DNA from: Protea cynaroides | Taxonomy: Eukaryota > Streptophyta > Magnoliopsida > Proteales > Proteaceae | Reading direction: 5' to 3' | Assembly (NCBI GenBank): GCA_028583415.1 | Contig: CM053269.1 | Coordinates: 48,907,322-48,971,321 of the forward strand | Length of the DNA stretch: 64,000 bases | Shown here: piece after piece, positions 26,001 through 35,254 of the stretch | Position numbering within the stretch: the stretch's first letter is position 1 | Layout of the letters: each line of letters opens with the position of its first letter | The notes under the pieces: model-generated | Databases searched by the model: none | Told to the model about the DNA's origin: nothing | Seen by the model: only the letters and a program-made list of their open reading frames with translations | Made by a program: the position numbers and the translations under genes

Positions 26001-26639
26001 TTTGGTTTGTTGATGGAGAGAATAGTTCACTTGCATGTCCTTGTATTGTCCCTAGAATTCCATCATCGGCCATTTCTAATGGGTCTTTAGAAGTGTGTCT
26101 TACACTATATCACATGGAAAATACATGTACATGCAAGTGATCCAAATTCATTGACGAAAATTGGATTCGAAACTGCTTATATTTTTTTTCCAAAAAAAAT
26201 AAGAAAAAACAAATGAGATAAGGGAAATGTTAAAAAAATATATATTTTTGGGACAGTTTGACTGTAAGGCTCAGATCATCTATGAGATAAGCATACCCAG
26301 GAGATTCAAAAGCAAAGGCCAACTATATATGAGATGAGGATCGAAAAGGTGTGGAGTAGTACTAACCAAAATTCCAAGGGAGAAACGAGCTAGAACATGG
26401 AAAACAACGGAGAAAGCTGCCAATTGAATGTTTCCAATATGACCAATGAAGGCTTGAGCTATGATGAAAACCCCAAACATTGAAACTCTGGTCAAAATAG
26501 CAGGTCCTGCTACTACCCACATCTTCTTTGTTTCTACCCACAGTTTTTTCCATATCAGCTGCTGCTGCTCTTCTTCCTCATCATCATGTTCCTCCTTGCC
26601 TGAGTCCTGAAGTAGATTAGACGTAGCTTCACTCACCAT
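17097..26639 (-). CDS. MATE efflux carrier (DETOXIFICATION family), 7 exons
   Basis: A proton- or sodium-coupled exporter of organic compounds in the vacuolar or plasma membrane; 471 residues if all exons are used (family 470-510). Minus-strand exons: 26639-26367, 24303-23762, 23144-23058, 22576-22520, 19505-19267, 18537-18419, 17195-17097. All phases agree. Visible motifs: acidic N-terminus, VVAGPAILTR, QAFIGHIGN, LETLCGQAFGAKQY, QSKNMI, LEIWYNTLL, VRVSNELGRG, LLNSIQPVLSG, VAVGAGWQS, TDWDKQ. Every intron has GT donors and AG acceptors except at exon 4, where CG (22578-22577) replaces AG. Exon 4 is 57 bp, so skipping it keeps the frame but removes 19 residues. The protein stops soon after TDWDKQ, slightly early. 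Start chosen: MVSEATSN; the open frame runs further upstream but without family similarity. A copia element sits about 190 bp upstream. Function may be impaired. Confidence 0.88.
17422..17560 (-). mobile_element. RTE-type LINE 3' end, antisense, in MATE intron 6
   Basis: It begins on the plus strand with (ACA)n and then AAATGGGGTCGGCTACATGG, a sequence very common in plant genomes. Read on the minus strand it ends in (TTG)n, as plant RTE LINEs do. A second, more diverged copy is at 46470-46610. Confidence 0.5.
20566..20847. mobile_element. MITE, GGCTCTCT termini, in MATE intron 4
   Basis: About 282 bp, AT-rich, with ends GGCTCTCTTTGATATG and (reversed) GGCTCTCTCAGGTATAA. The same sequence, in two halves and opposite orientation, flanks the segment at 38851-40735. 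Non-coding. Flanking TA/TTA is too eroded to fix the target duplication. Confidence 0.65.
21170..21613 (+). mobile_element. 5'-truncated LINE with broken RNase H, MATE intron 4
   Basis: The plus strand encodes the C-terminal part of a plant LINE RNase H-like domain: LVIWLESDS, then an in-frame stop at about 21213, then SVVEALLSS, CFREVNTVTDRLARKAA and a stop at 21469. A 3' untranslated part follows (GATGGCAATGCCGAAGGTGG, then a T-rich tract) and a 13-A tail at 21600-21612. It is dead. The insertion lies antisense in the MATE intron. Confidence 0.75.
21838..22030 (-). mobile_element. Second LINE tail, opposite strand, MATE intron 4
   Basis: On the minus strand GACATTGCCGAAGGTGGGG is followed by a T-rich 3' UTR and a long A tail (the T run near 21838-21874). 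The CCGAAGGTGG word and layout match the 3' end of the LINE at 21170-21613, so the two are relatives pointing tail to tail. Confidence 0.65.
22644..22702. repeat. (TTTGGG)n array in MATE intron 3
   Basis: About nine hexamers of TTTGGG, one changed to TTTGGA, after a poly-T run and ending in a G run. Not the plant telomere unit TTTAGGG. Confidence 0.9.
22748..23027. mobile_element. MITE flanked by TTAA, in MATE intron 3
   Basis: The left end GGCTACGTTTGATATGT and the right end (reversed) GTTGCATTTGGTATGTATT are imperfect inverted repeats. TTAA lies on both sides (22744-22747, 23028-23031). Internally GAATGCATTCT-like words recur. Non-coding. Confidence 0.55.
23331..23525 (+). mobile_element. 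Partial copy of the CCA-array MITE, MATE intron 2
   Basis: This matches only the right arm of the MITE family at 40884-45640 and 51300-51908, from TTTTCTAGACTTTGATTGG to TTTATCAAACAGGCCC, followed by TTA. The trinucleotide core and the left arm are missing. Confidence 0.8.
25456..25613. mobile_element. Foldback MITE, AAATCGTCTCC termini, MATE intron 1
   Basis: 158 bp. The left end TATAAAAATCGTCTCCAATC and the right end (reversed) GTGCAAATCGTCTCCAATC are inverted repeats. Flanks AGGCTTACA and AAGCTTACC agree at 7 of 9 positions, fitting the 9-bp duplication of Mutator-like elements. Confidence 0.7.
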
Positions 26640-26831
26640 TACTCTTCTCAACTTCACTATTATTTTCTCCCTCGAGCAGGAGCAATCAATATATAAAGGG
26701 AAAAACACACACACACACATATAGAGAGAAAAAGAGAGAGACCGTTAACCACTTATTTTTGTTTTTGTTTTGCTTTTTTTTTTCTTTTTTTTTTTTTTGT
26801 GTGGGTCTTCTTGTGTTGCTGTTGTTGGAGG
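26640..26831 (-). promoter_or_regulatory. Remaining MATE 5' leader/promoter stub
   Basis: About 190 bp between the MATE start codon and the copia LTR. It holds (CA)n and (GA)n runs and a T-rich block on the plus strand. No clear TATA box was identified. A related copy lies at 33412-33930, beyond the copia insertion, which shows that the original promoter region has been split from the gene. Confidence 0.5.
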
Positions 26832-27514
26832 TGTTGGGTTTTTGGGCTCCCTTCCTATGTGGATAAAGGCTCAAACCTTTGTGTGTTTTAGGTCCATTTA
26901 AGTTCATTCTTTTTTGCCTTGTATTTAATCTTTTAAATAGGGTAAAAACGGATTAGAAAAATGGCTTAGCATCATAAGAAGAAGAGAAAGAGAGCAGCAG
27001 TTTTTCTCAGTGTAGGTGATTTGCGCAGCCGTGATCAAGAAAACAATCTGGAGGTCATTCATGGTCCGATTGGGCTGATTTTTGGACAGAATGTAGATGA
27101 CACATAGTTCGTCAATCTGTATGGTCAGATTTATTATTGGAGTTTCCTAAGTCAAGTTATTCGTTCCGTACAGTAGCCTCTGTTTCGTTGTGTGAAATTT
27201 TTGCATTTCTTTGTTTCTTCAAGTAGTAGTTTTACTTCTTGTTGCTATTGGGGTTGTGTACCTATTGGAAGAATTGAAACTAGGTTTTTAAACCTCTATT
27301 TGATAATAGTGAAGTTTCGATTTGGACTTTCGAGTCTCGTGGTTTTTTACTCTTTGATTTGAAGAGGTTTTTCCACGTTAAATTCTTGTGTCTCATGTGT
27401 GGTTGATTTATATTCATTATTTATACATATTGTTAGGGCTGAACATATTTTTTGTGATATACTTGTTACCTTCTCATAAGTTCGATCAAGTGTGGGAGTG
27501 ATTTTTCCCTAACA
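26832..27514 (+). repeat. 5' LTR of the copia element
   Basis: 683 bp from TGTTGGGTTTTTGGG to CCCTAACA; same length as the 3' LTR. Confidence 0.95.
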
Positions 27515-27516
27515 AG

Positions 27517-27530
27517 TGGTATCAGAGCTA
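27517..27530 (+). other. Primer-binding site of the copia element
   Basis: TGGTATCAGAGCTA, two bases after the 5' LTR, matches the plant initiator tRNA-Met 3' end, the usual primer of copia elements. Confidence 0.93.
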
Positions 27531-30500
27531 GGTTCGTTGATTTCCTATTGTATTGGCTTGATTGAATGATGGAGACAAATACAAGTAGAATGATCAGTTT
27601 GAATGGTTTTAACTATCATAAGTGGAAAGTTGGCATTTATCCGTGTTTGCTAAAACAAAACTCGACTCTAAGTCTGATGAGGAATGGGAATTTGAACATG
27701 AACAAGTTTCTAACTACATTAGGCAATGGATAAATGATAATGTCCTTAACCACATCAGTAATGAGACAAATGCAAAGACCTTATGGGATAAACTTGAATC
27801 TTTATATGCCAAGAAAATCAGTAACAATAAGTTATTCTTGATCAAGAAATTGATGAGTTTGAAGTACAAGGAAGGGTGTACTATCATCGATCACTTGAGT
27901 AAATTTCAAGGTGTTCTTCAACAGTTGTTGGCTATGGGTATAAAGTTTGATGATGAGATTCAAGCTCTTTGGTTGCTAGGAACTTTGTCGGATTCTTGGG
28001 AGACATTTAGGATGTCACTTTATAACTCAGCCCCAGATGGTGTTATGACAATGGAGATGGCTAAAAGTAGTGTCATAAATGAAGAGAAGAGAAGAAAGTC
28101 TCAAGGTTCATCGTCAGAATTTGAGGTTTTATACATCGAGAATAGGGGGAGAAATAAAAATAAAGGTCCAAGGGGTAGAGATAAAAGCCATAGCAATTCA
28201 AGAGGAAAATATAAAGATAAAAAGTGTCATTATTGTGACAAGTTGGGGCATATCAAGAAGAGTTGTTTCCAATATAAAAGAGATAAGAAGAATGAAAATT
28301 TAAAGGAAGACAAGAACAATCATGAGAATAGTGATCGTGTCGCTTCTGTTTCTTCTAATGATCTTGTCATTGTTTGTGATGAGAATTTTATCAACTTAGC
28401 ATGCCATGAGACAAGTTGGATTGTTGACAGTGAAGCTTCGCATCATGTTACTTCAAAGAAGAAGTTCTTTACTTCTTACACTTTTGATGATTTTGGTATC
28501 TTGAAGATGGGTAATGATGGATTGTCAAAGGTTATTGGTTTTGGAGATGTTTGTTTGATGACTAACAATGGAACAGCTTTGTTATGTAAAGATGTGAGAC
28601 ATGCTCCTGATGTTCGACTGAACTTGATATCAGCGAGGAAGCTTGATGATGAGGGCTATATCAACACCTTTGGTAATGGAAAATGAAAGCTCACTATAGG
28701 CTCTATGATTGTAGCTCATGGTAAGAAGTATTCTAGCTTGTATGTGATGGAAGCTAAACTTTCTAATGATGCAATTACTGTGGTGGAAGAAGATCATGTC
28801 ACCAAGTTATGGCATAAGAGGCTTAGTCACATAAGTGAGAAATGGCTTAATCTTTTGGCCAAGAAGAATTTACTTTATGGATTAAAGAATGCAAAGTTGA
28901 AAAAGTGTTCTCATTGTTTGGCTGAAAAATAATATAAAGTTTCTTTCAAGAGTCATCCTCCTTCAAGGAAATCAGATCTATTAGAGTTAGTGCATTCTGA
29001 TGTTTGCGGCCCCTTGAAGGTACATTCTCATAATTGTGCTATCTATTTTGTGACTTTTATTGATGATCATTTCAAAAAACTCTGGGTTTATACTTTGAAG
29101 ACCAAAGATCAAGTACTTGGTGTGTTCAAAGAATTTCATGCATTAGTAGAAAGATAAATTGGGAAAAAATTAAAGTGTAATCGATCAGACAATGGTGGTG
29201 AGTATCGTGGACCATTTGATGAGTATCACAGACAACATGGTATTAGACATCAGACAACTCCTCCAAAGACTCCTCAGTTGAATGGTGTTGCTGAGAGGAT
29301 GAACAAGACTTTGATTGAGAGAGTGGCATGTTTGCTTTCAGATGCACACTTACCTAAATCATTTTGGGGTGAGGCTTTGCTTACTGCAACACATGTTATT
29401 AACTTATCTCCTGCTGTTATTTTGGATGGTGATGTTCCTGACAGAGTTTGGTCTGACAAAGATATGTCATATGATCACTTGAAGATTTTTTGTTGTAAGG
29501 CATTTGTGCATGTCCCTAAAGATGAGAGGTCGAAGCTAGATGCTAAGACACGACAGTGTATCTTTCTTGGTTACGGTCTAGATGACCTTGGTTATAAGTT
29601 TTATGATCCAGTTGAGAAGAAACTTATTAGAAGTCGTGATGTGGTGTTCTGTGAGAATCAAACAATTAATGATATTGAAGAAGCCAAGAAGACTATGTCT
29701 ACTGATAGTGGTGACTTGACTGATTTATATACAATTCTCTTGGGTGGACCAAATCCAGTTCATGATGATACAGAGATTGATACTCATGGTGGTCAACTAG
29801 CTAGTGATAATGTAGAGGATGTAAGTGATGTAGATATTCCCTCTGATGATAATGTTGATGATCAACAGCATGTACTTATAGTTCCACCAGTGGTTCCACA
29901 AAAAAGATTTGAAAGAGTTCATCAACGTTCTACAAGGTATTCTCCAAATGAGTATGTACTTAATTATGTAGTCTTGACTGATGGGGGAGAGCCTGAGTGC
30001 TATGAACAAGCTATGAAAATTGAAGACAAGACTAAATAGGTTGATGCTATGGAAGATGAGATGAAATCTTTGCATGACAATCACACCTTTGAGCTGGTAA
30101 AGTTACCAAAGGGAAAAAGATCTTTGAAGAATCGATGGGTTTATAGGTTGATGCAAGATGATAGTTCTTCACACCTACGATATAAAGCTAAATTGGTTGT
30201 TAAGGGCTTTAGTCAGAAAAAGGGGATAGACTTTGAGGAAATTTTTTCTCCAGTTGTGAAGATGTCTTCTATCCTAGTTATTCTTGGCTTAGCCACCAGT
30301 CTTGATTTGGAAGTTGAGCAGATAGATGTGAAAACTGTTTTCTTCATGGTGATTTAGAAGAAAAAATCTACATGGAGCAGCCAGAGGGTTTCAAAGAAAA
30401 AGGGAAAGAGGAACTTGTATGCAAGTTGAAGAAAAGCTTGTATAGTTTAAAACAAGCACCGAGGCAGTGGTATAAGAAGTTTGAGTTTGTTATGGGGGGG

Positions 30501-31552
30501 CATAGCTATAAAAAGACTACTTTTGACCATTGTGTATTTTTTCGTAAATTCTATGATGATGATTTTATTATCCTATTGCTTGATGTTGATGACATTCTTA
30601 TTATTGGTTAGGATGCTTCTAGGATTGACAGGTTGAAGCATGATTTGAGCAAATCTTTTGCTATGAAAGATTTGGGGCCAGCAAAACAGATTCTTGGCAT
30701 AAAGATTGTACGTGATAGAAAGGCTAAGAAGTTATGGTTATCACAAGAGAAGTATATTGAAAAGGTACTTAAAAGATTCAATATGAATAATGCTAAAGTG
30801 GTGAGTATTCATCTTCCTTCACACTTTAGATTAAGTATCAAGCATAGTCCTTCTACTGAAGAAGGAAAAGAATATATGCAAAAGGTTCCTTATGCATCAG
30901 TAGTGGGTAGTTTGATGTATGCAATGGTATGTACTAGGCCAGATATTACTCATGCCGTTGGCACAGTCAGTCGATATCTTTCTAATCCAAGAAAAGAGCA
31001 TTAGAATGCAATGAAGTGGATTATGAGATATCTTTGTGGCACCTCCAATTTGAAGCTTTGTTTTGGAAGTGAGAAACTAATTCTCACTGGTTATACAGAT
31101 TCAGATATGGCAGGGGATGTTGACTCAAGGAAGTCTACTTCAGGTTACTTGATCAACTTTGCAGGGGGAGCAGTGGCTTGGCAATCTAGGTTGCAAAACT
31201 GTGTTGCGTTGTCTACTACAGAGGCAGAATTCATTGCTGCTACTGAAGCAAGTAAGGAGTTAATTTGGATGTGAAAGTTTCTACAAGAACTTGGTTTTAC
31301 ACAAGAGAGGTATGTGTTGTTATGTGATAGTCAGAGTGTTATTCATCTCGTTAAGAATTCAACCTTTCATTCTAAGGTCCAAACATATTGATGTGAGGTA
31401 TCATTGGATACGCAATGCTTTTGATGATAAATTACTAGAACTTTAGAAGGTTTATATGGATGATAATGGTGCTGATATGTTGACAAAGTCTTTACCAAGA
31501 GATAAGTTTGAAGCTTGTTGCTCGATCGCTGGTTTGACGAGTTCCTCCACAT

Positions 31553-31570
31553 AGTTGGGAGGAGGAGATT
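31553..31570 (+). other. Polypurine tract of the copia element
   Basis: GTTGGGAGGAGGAGATT precedes the 3' LTR directly, the expected place for plus-strand priming. Confidence 0.85.
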
Positions 31571-32253
31571 TGTTGGGTTTTTGGGCTCCCTTCCTATGTG
31601 GATAAAAGCTCAAACATTTGTGTGTTTTAGGCTCATTTAAGCCCATTCTTTTTTTACTTGTATTTAATCTTTTAAATAGGGCAAAAATAGATTAGGATTA
31701 GGGTTTAGCATCATAAGAAGAAGAGAAAGAGAGCGGCAGTTTTTCTGGACGTAGGTGATTTGCGCAGTCGTGACCAAGAAAACGATCGGGAGGTCATCCG
31801 TGGTCCGATTGGACTGATTTTTGGACAGAAAGTAGAGGACACATAGTTCATCAATCTGTACAGTCAGATTTGTTATTGGAGTTTTCTAAGTCAAGTTATT
31901 CGTTCCGTACAGAAACCTATGTTTCTTTGGGTGAAATTTATGCATCTCTTTATCTCTTCAAGTAGTAGTTTTACTTCTTGTTGCTATTAGGGTTGTATAC
32001 CCATTGAAAGAATTGGAACTAGGTTTTGTAACCTCTATTTGATAATAGTAAAGTTTCGATTTGGGCTTTCGAGTCCCGTGGTTTTTTACTCTTCGATTTG
32101 AAGAGATTTTTCCACGTTAAATTCTTGTGTCTCATGTGTGGTTGATTTATATTTATTATTTACACATATTGTTAGGACTGAAAATATTTTTTATAATATA
32201 CTTGTTACCTTCTCATAAGTTCAATCAAGTGTGAGAATGATTTTTCCCTAACA
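31571..32253 (+). repeat. 3' LTR of the copia element
   Basis: 683 bp with the same ends as the 5' LTR; around 50-55 substitutions by eye. Confidence 0.95.
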
Positions 32254-32420
32254 AGAGGGATTTTAGTCGTCATTCATCAATTAGAATTCACACCAGCCGC
32301 GAGGGACTGCAAAACAAGAGAATCATTTTCCCTTTTTTTTCCAAGGACTAAAATCACACCTTTACGGAAATATCGTCGAAAAATGCAGGGCATGTCAATC
32401 TTCTATCATTTTTTAGGACC

Positions 32421-33163
32421 GCATCCGAATCGTCTCCTATGCGTACGGGCATAGGAGAGATGGCGGAGACCATTGGTTGGCCGCCAAGTGGAAAGGCAGC
32501 CATCCAATGGTGGTGGTATTAAAAAATCGTTTTTTTTTTTTTTTTTGGTAATCTACCTTTATACTTCTTCTTCCTCCTTCTTCTTCTGGTTCTCGTCTCA
32601 GCCTCCTCTCTCCTCCTCCTCCTCCTCCTCCTTCTTCCTCCATTCTATGTCTTTTTTTTTCTTCTTCTGGTTTTCTGTCTTCTTCTTCCTCCTCTCATAA
32701 TCGTTGTTTAGCTTATTGCCTGGCACAGGGTGTGGCTGATAAGATAACCAGCATGTGGTCCTTTTCAGTTTTGTTCTACCTGCATCCATGCTCAGAAATT
32801 TTTTGCAACTAATGGCTTATTTTGGTATGAAGCCCACCTGTTATAGATGATCTCAACTACAAAGAGGTCAAGGGGTGACTCTAGTGAAGGACTTGAGAGA
32901 TGGCGAAAGAAGACGGAAGATCAGAAGAAGAAAAAAAAAGACTTAGAGAGGAGGAAGAAGAAGACGGAAGACTAGAAGAACAAAAAAAAAACTTAGAAAG
33001 GAGGAAGGAGGAGGAGGAGGAGGAGAGAGGAGAATGAGACCAAAAAGAAAAAAAAAACGATTTTGTAATACAACCATTGGATGGCTGCCTTTCCACTTGG
33101 CGGCCATCCAATGGTCTCTGCCATCTCTCCTATGCCCGTACGCATAGGAGACGATTCGGACTC
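32421..33163. mobile_element. Long-TIR Mutator-like element, 743 bp
   Basis: Perfect 9-bp direct repeats TTTAGGACC flank it (32412-32420 and 33164-33172). The inverted repeats are about 120 bp and nearly identical, beginning (C/G)ATCCGAATCGTCTCC-like and containing GCGTACGGGCATAGGAGAG and GGCCGCCAAGTGGAAAGGC. Inside these, CT-rich and GA-rich arms are again complementary, leaving a unique core at roughly 32700-32890. The core has short open stretches but no protein I recognise; it could be captured DNA. No transposase. Confidence 0.85.
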
Positions 33164-33411
33164 TTTAGGACCACAATATTAGAGAGAGAGAGAGAGATTA
33201 GTGCATGTTCATCACGAGGGAAACACATTTTGGTTTTTCGGTTTTTTATTTTTATTTTTATTTTTCTTTTTCTTTTATTTTTTTGTGGGAAGTATAATGT
33301 AATCTATTTAAGAGTAATTAATGGATTTGTCATATATTGGAACTGAACCGACAGTGACATTCTTCTTCTTTTAGTATCATTCTGTCATATGAAGGAAAAA
33401 AACAATCAATA

Positions 33412-33466
33412 TATGAAATAGATTAGACGTAACTTCACTCGCTATTACTCTTCTCAACGTCACTAC
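33412..33466 (-). pseudogene. Duplicated fragment of MATE exon 1 start
   Basis: The plus-strand text AGATTAGACGTA(A/G)CTTC and ATTACTCTTCTCAAC at 26612-26660, which covers the first codons of the MATE gene, recurs here. The start codon is changed (CGCT in place of ACCAT on the plus strand). Following sequence up to AACCACTTA (33907) parallels the MATE leader around 26740. This is the relic of a tandem duplication of the MATE 5' region. Confidence 0.75.
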
Positions 33467-33494
33467 TAAAACACAACACACACTCGAGAGCTAT

Positions 33495-33692
33495 CTAAAT
33501 CCTCTCCTCTCAAAGGTTCGGGAGGAGGGACGACACCACGTTAGATGGCTGACACTTGAGGCTCGAGTGAATCCGAATCGACACTCCATTGTCGGCTCAG
33601 CTTGTAGGCTCGCATTCACCCAAGCCCCAAGTGTCGGATATCTAATGGAGCTGCCGCCCCTCCTCCCGAACCTCTTGGAAAAGAGGATGTGG
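33495..33692. mobile_element. Foldback element, AAATCCTCTCC termini
   Basis: Arms of about 75-80 bp are inverted copies. The left arm starts AAATCCTCTCC and contains AGGTTCGGGAGGAGGG and GACACTTG; the right arm is the imperfect reverse. A clear target duplication was not found. Inserted in the duplicated MATE leader. Confidence 0.7.
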
Positions 33693-33731
33693 ATCCCACA
33701 AAGAAAGAGACAGAGATGTAGAGAGAGAGAG

Positions 33732-33880
33732 GTATAAAAATCCTCTCTTGCCCGCCTGCCGCCGGCCAAGGGCAGGATTTCAGCCGGCCCACCTCCCAAT
33801 GTATTGGTAGGCAGACCGGCTGATCCCCAGCCCTTGGATCAGCGGTAGGAATCTCCTGCCGCGGGAGAGGATTCGGTTCC
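33732..33880. mobile_element. Foldback MITE, relative of 45984-46133
   Basis: 149 bp from GTATAAAAATCCTCTC to GAGAGGATTCGGTTCC. The interior (GGATTTCAGCCGGCCCACC, CCAATGTATTGG, CCTTGGATCAG) is shared with the element at 45984. It sits inside a GA microsatellite, so the GAGAGAGAG flanks are uninformative. Confidence 0.75.
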
Positions 33881-34004
33881 GAGAGAGAGAGAGAGAGAGA
33901 TACGTCAACCACTTAATGTTTTTTCAGTATTAATGTCCCACCTTTACGGAGATGTCCTCAGAAAATGCAAGACTTGTCGAATGTCATTTCTTAGGACCAC
34001 ATGC

Positions 34005-34105
34005 AGAGAGAGAGAGAGAGTATAAAATGGATCGATGTTCATGGGAGGGTTGTATTTTGAGGAATTCAATCGTCTCCATAATTTTGTATTTTTCTTGAGA
34101 TCTTA

Positions 34106-34148
<43 letters not shown>

Positions 34149-34240
34149 GTACAAAATGGATCGATGTTTATGGGAGTGTTGTATTTTTAGGAATTCAGAT
34201 CGTCTCCATGTATTTGTATTTTCCTTGAGATCTTATTATC
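34005..34240. repeat. Two ~105-bp units separated by GA runs
   Basis: Units at about 34005-34108 and 34138-34240 share AAAATGGATCGATGTT, GGGAG-GTTGTATTTT, AGGAATTCA, ATCGTCTCCAT and TTGAGATCTTATTAT. A (GA)n run lies before each unit. The 33930-34470 stretch also parallels 32350-33390, as an older duplication. Confidence 0.8.
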
Positions 34241-34844
34241 GTTGATATAGTGTGGAATCTACTTAGATATGAACCGTGATAGAATTCCTATTCCTAAGGA
34301 CGCAAGTACTAGATGAACTAGCTATTTCCTATTTCCCTTGTGGGAATTTGTTTTGGTGTTTTTTTTTTTTTTTTTTTTTTTTTAAGGACAAGTGTAATCT
34401 ACTTATAAAGAGTAATTAATGGATTTTACCATATTGGAGCTGAACTGACATTAACATTCTAAGCTGAATATAATAGGAAGATCATAGTTTTAGTAATCGA
34501 TATTGATCACGGGATAAGTACGGGCCTAGATATACTATCCGAGCCTATTAAATGAGAGTCTTAAGTAACTAAGCGCACTTCAAACTCTAGCCATTTAGCT
34601 TCCATACGGCAACAATCATCGATTTAATTATGTGAGAAGCTTATCTTCTTTTCTTTTTTTTTTTTCTTTTTTTCATTGTATTGTTCCAATTTGGATTGGT
34701 CGGTATTGATTTGGATTGGATCGATTTCCTTCTATTTGGATTAGATTAATTTTTTGTTTGAAACTATTTTTTTAATATTAAAATTTTTAAAACTAATTTT
34801 TTACTATATTTTTTTGATAGATATCACTTATGTGACAACTGACA

Positions 34845-35236
34845 TGTGTCAAGGAAGAGTTAAAAAAATATCAGATCAACAAATCCTGAAAGATATACTG
34901 CATATGGGTGGAGCACCCTTGAATGCATGTAGGATCCTCCGTCTGACTGTCAATCTTTAGTGAGGATTCCAGTCGCTCATAAGGCATCAGCACATGTCAT
35001 GATGCCTTATGAACTAATTGGCAGTCACTATAGAAAATCCTGGTCCCTTAAATGCAGCCTATGCCGATGAAGTAGAAAATTTTATAGAGCAAGAGTGGAG
35101 CCACAAGCCCATATAATTGAGGTGCAAAAGGTCCTTGTTCATAAGAAGTATTCCTTCAATGTGTGGGGAACACCCTAGGCATGTATTGTTAGGTGTGTAC
35201 CGTGTGTTTAATAAATAAGGGAAAATAATTGCAGTG
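34845..35236. repeat. Duplicated block, copy 1 (copy 2 at 38005-38226)
   Basis: Shared phrases are ATCAGATCAAC, GGAGCACCCTT-AATGCA, GATGAAGTAGAA-ATTTTA, TGTGTGGGGAACACCCT, ATTGTTAGGT-TGT and TTTAATAAATAA. Copy 2 is shorter. The block flanks the Pack-MULE region. No protein frame is shared. Confidence 0.75.
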
Positions 35237-35254
35237 TCCTTGACATTGTGTTTA

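Larger units (their letters stand above)
26832..32253 (+). mobile_element. Ty1/copia retrotransposon (TNT1-94-like), full structure, inactive
   Basis: Two 683-bp LTRs enclose one gag-pol region starting at 27566. The order is gag with CCHC knuckle CHYCDKLGHIKKSC, protease, integrase (HKRLSH, then LVHSDVCGPL, RSDNGGEY, NGVAERMNKTL), reverse transcriptase and RNase H, the copia order. The element is dead: stops at 28684, 28930, 29155, 30037, 30609, 31002 and 31272, and frameshifts near 27640 and 30340. The protease triad reads DSEA, not DSGA, and the polymerase box reads DVDD with Asp in place of Tyr (30582-30584). Flanks GGAGG and AGAGG are a one-mismatch target duplication. The LTRs differ at roughly 8% of positions, judged by eye, so the insertion is not recent. 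Confidence 0.95.

Noticed and set aside
32437..33111. Ser/Phe-rich and Glu-rich frames
   Set aside because: Produced by the CT- and GA-rich arms of the Mutator-like element.
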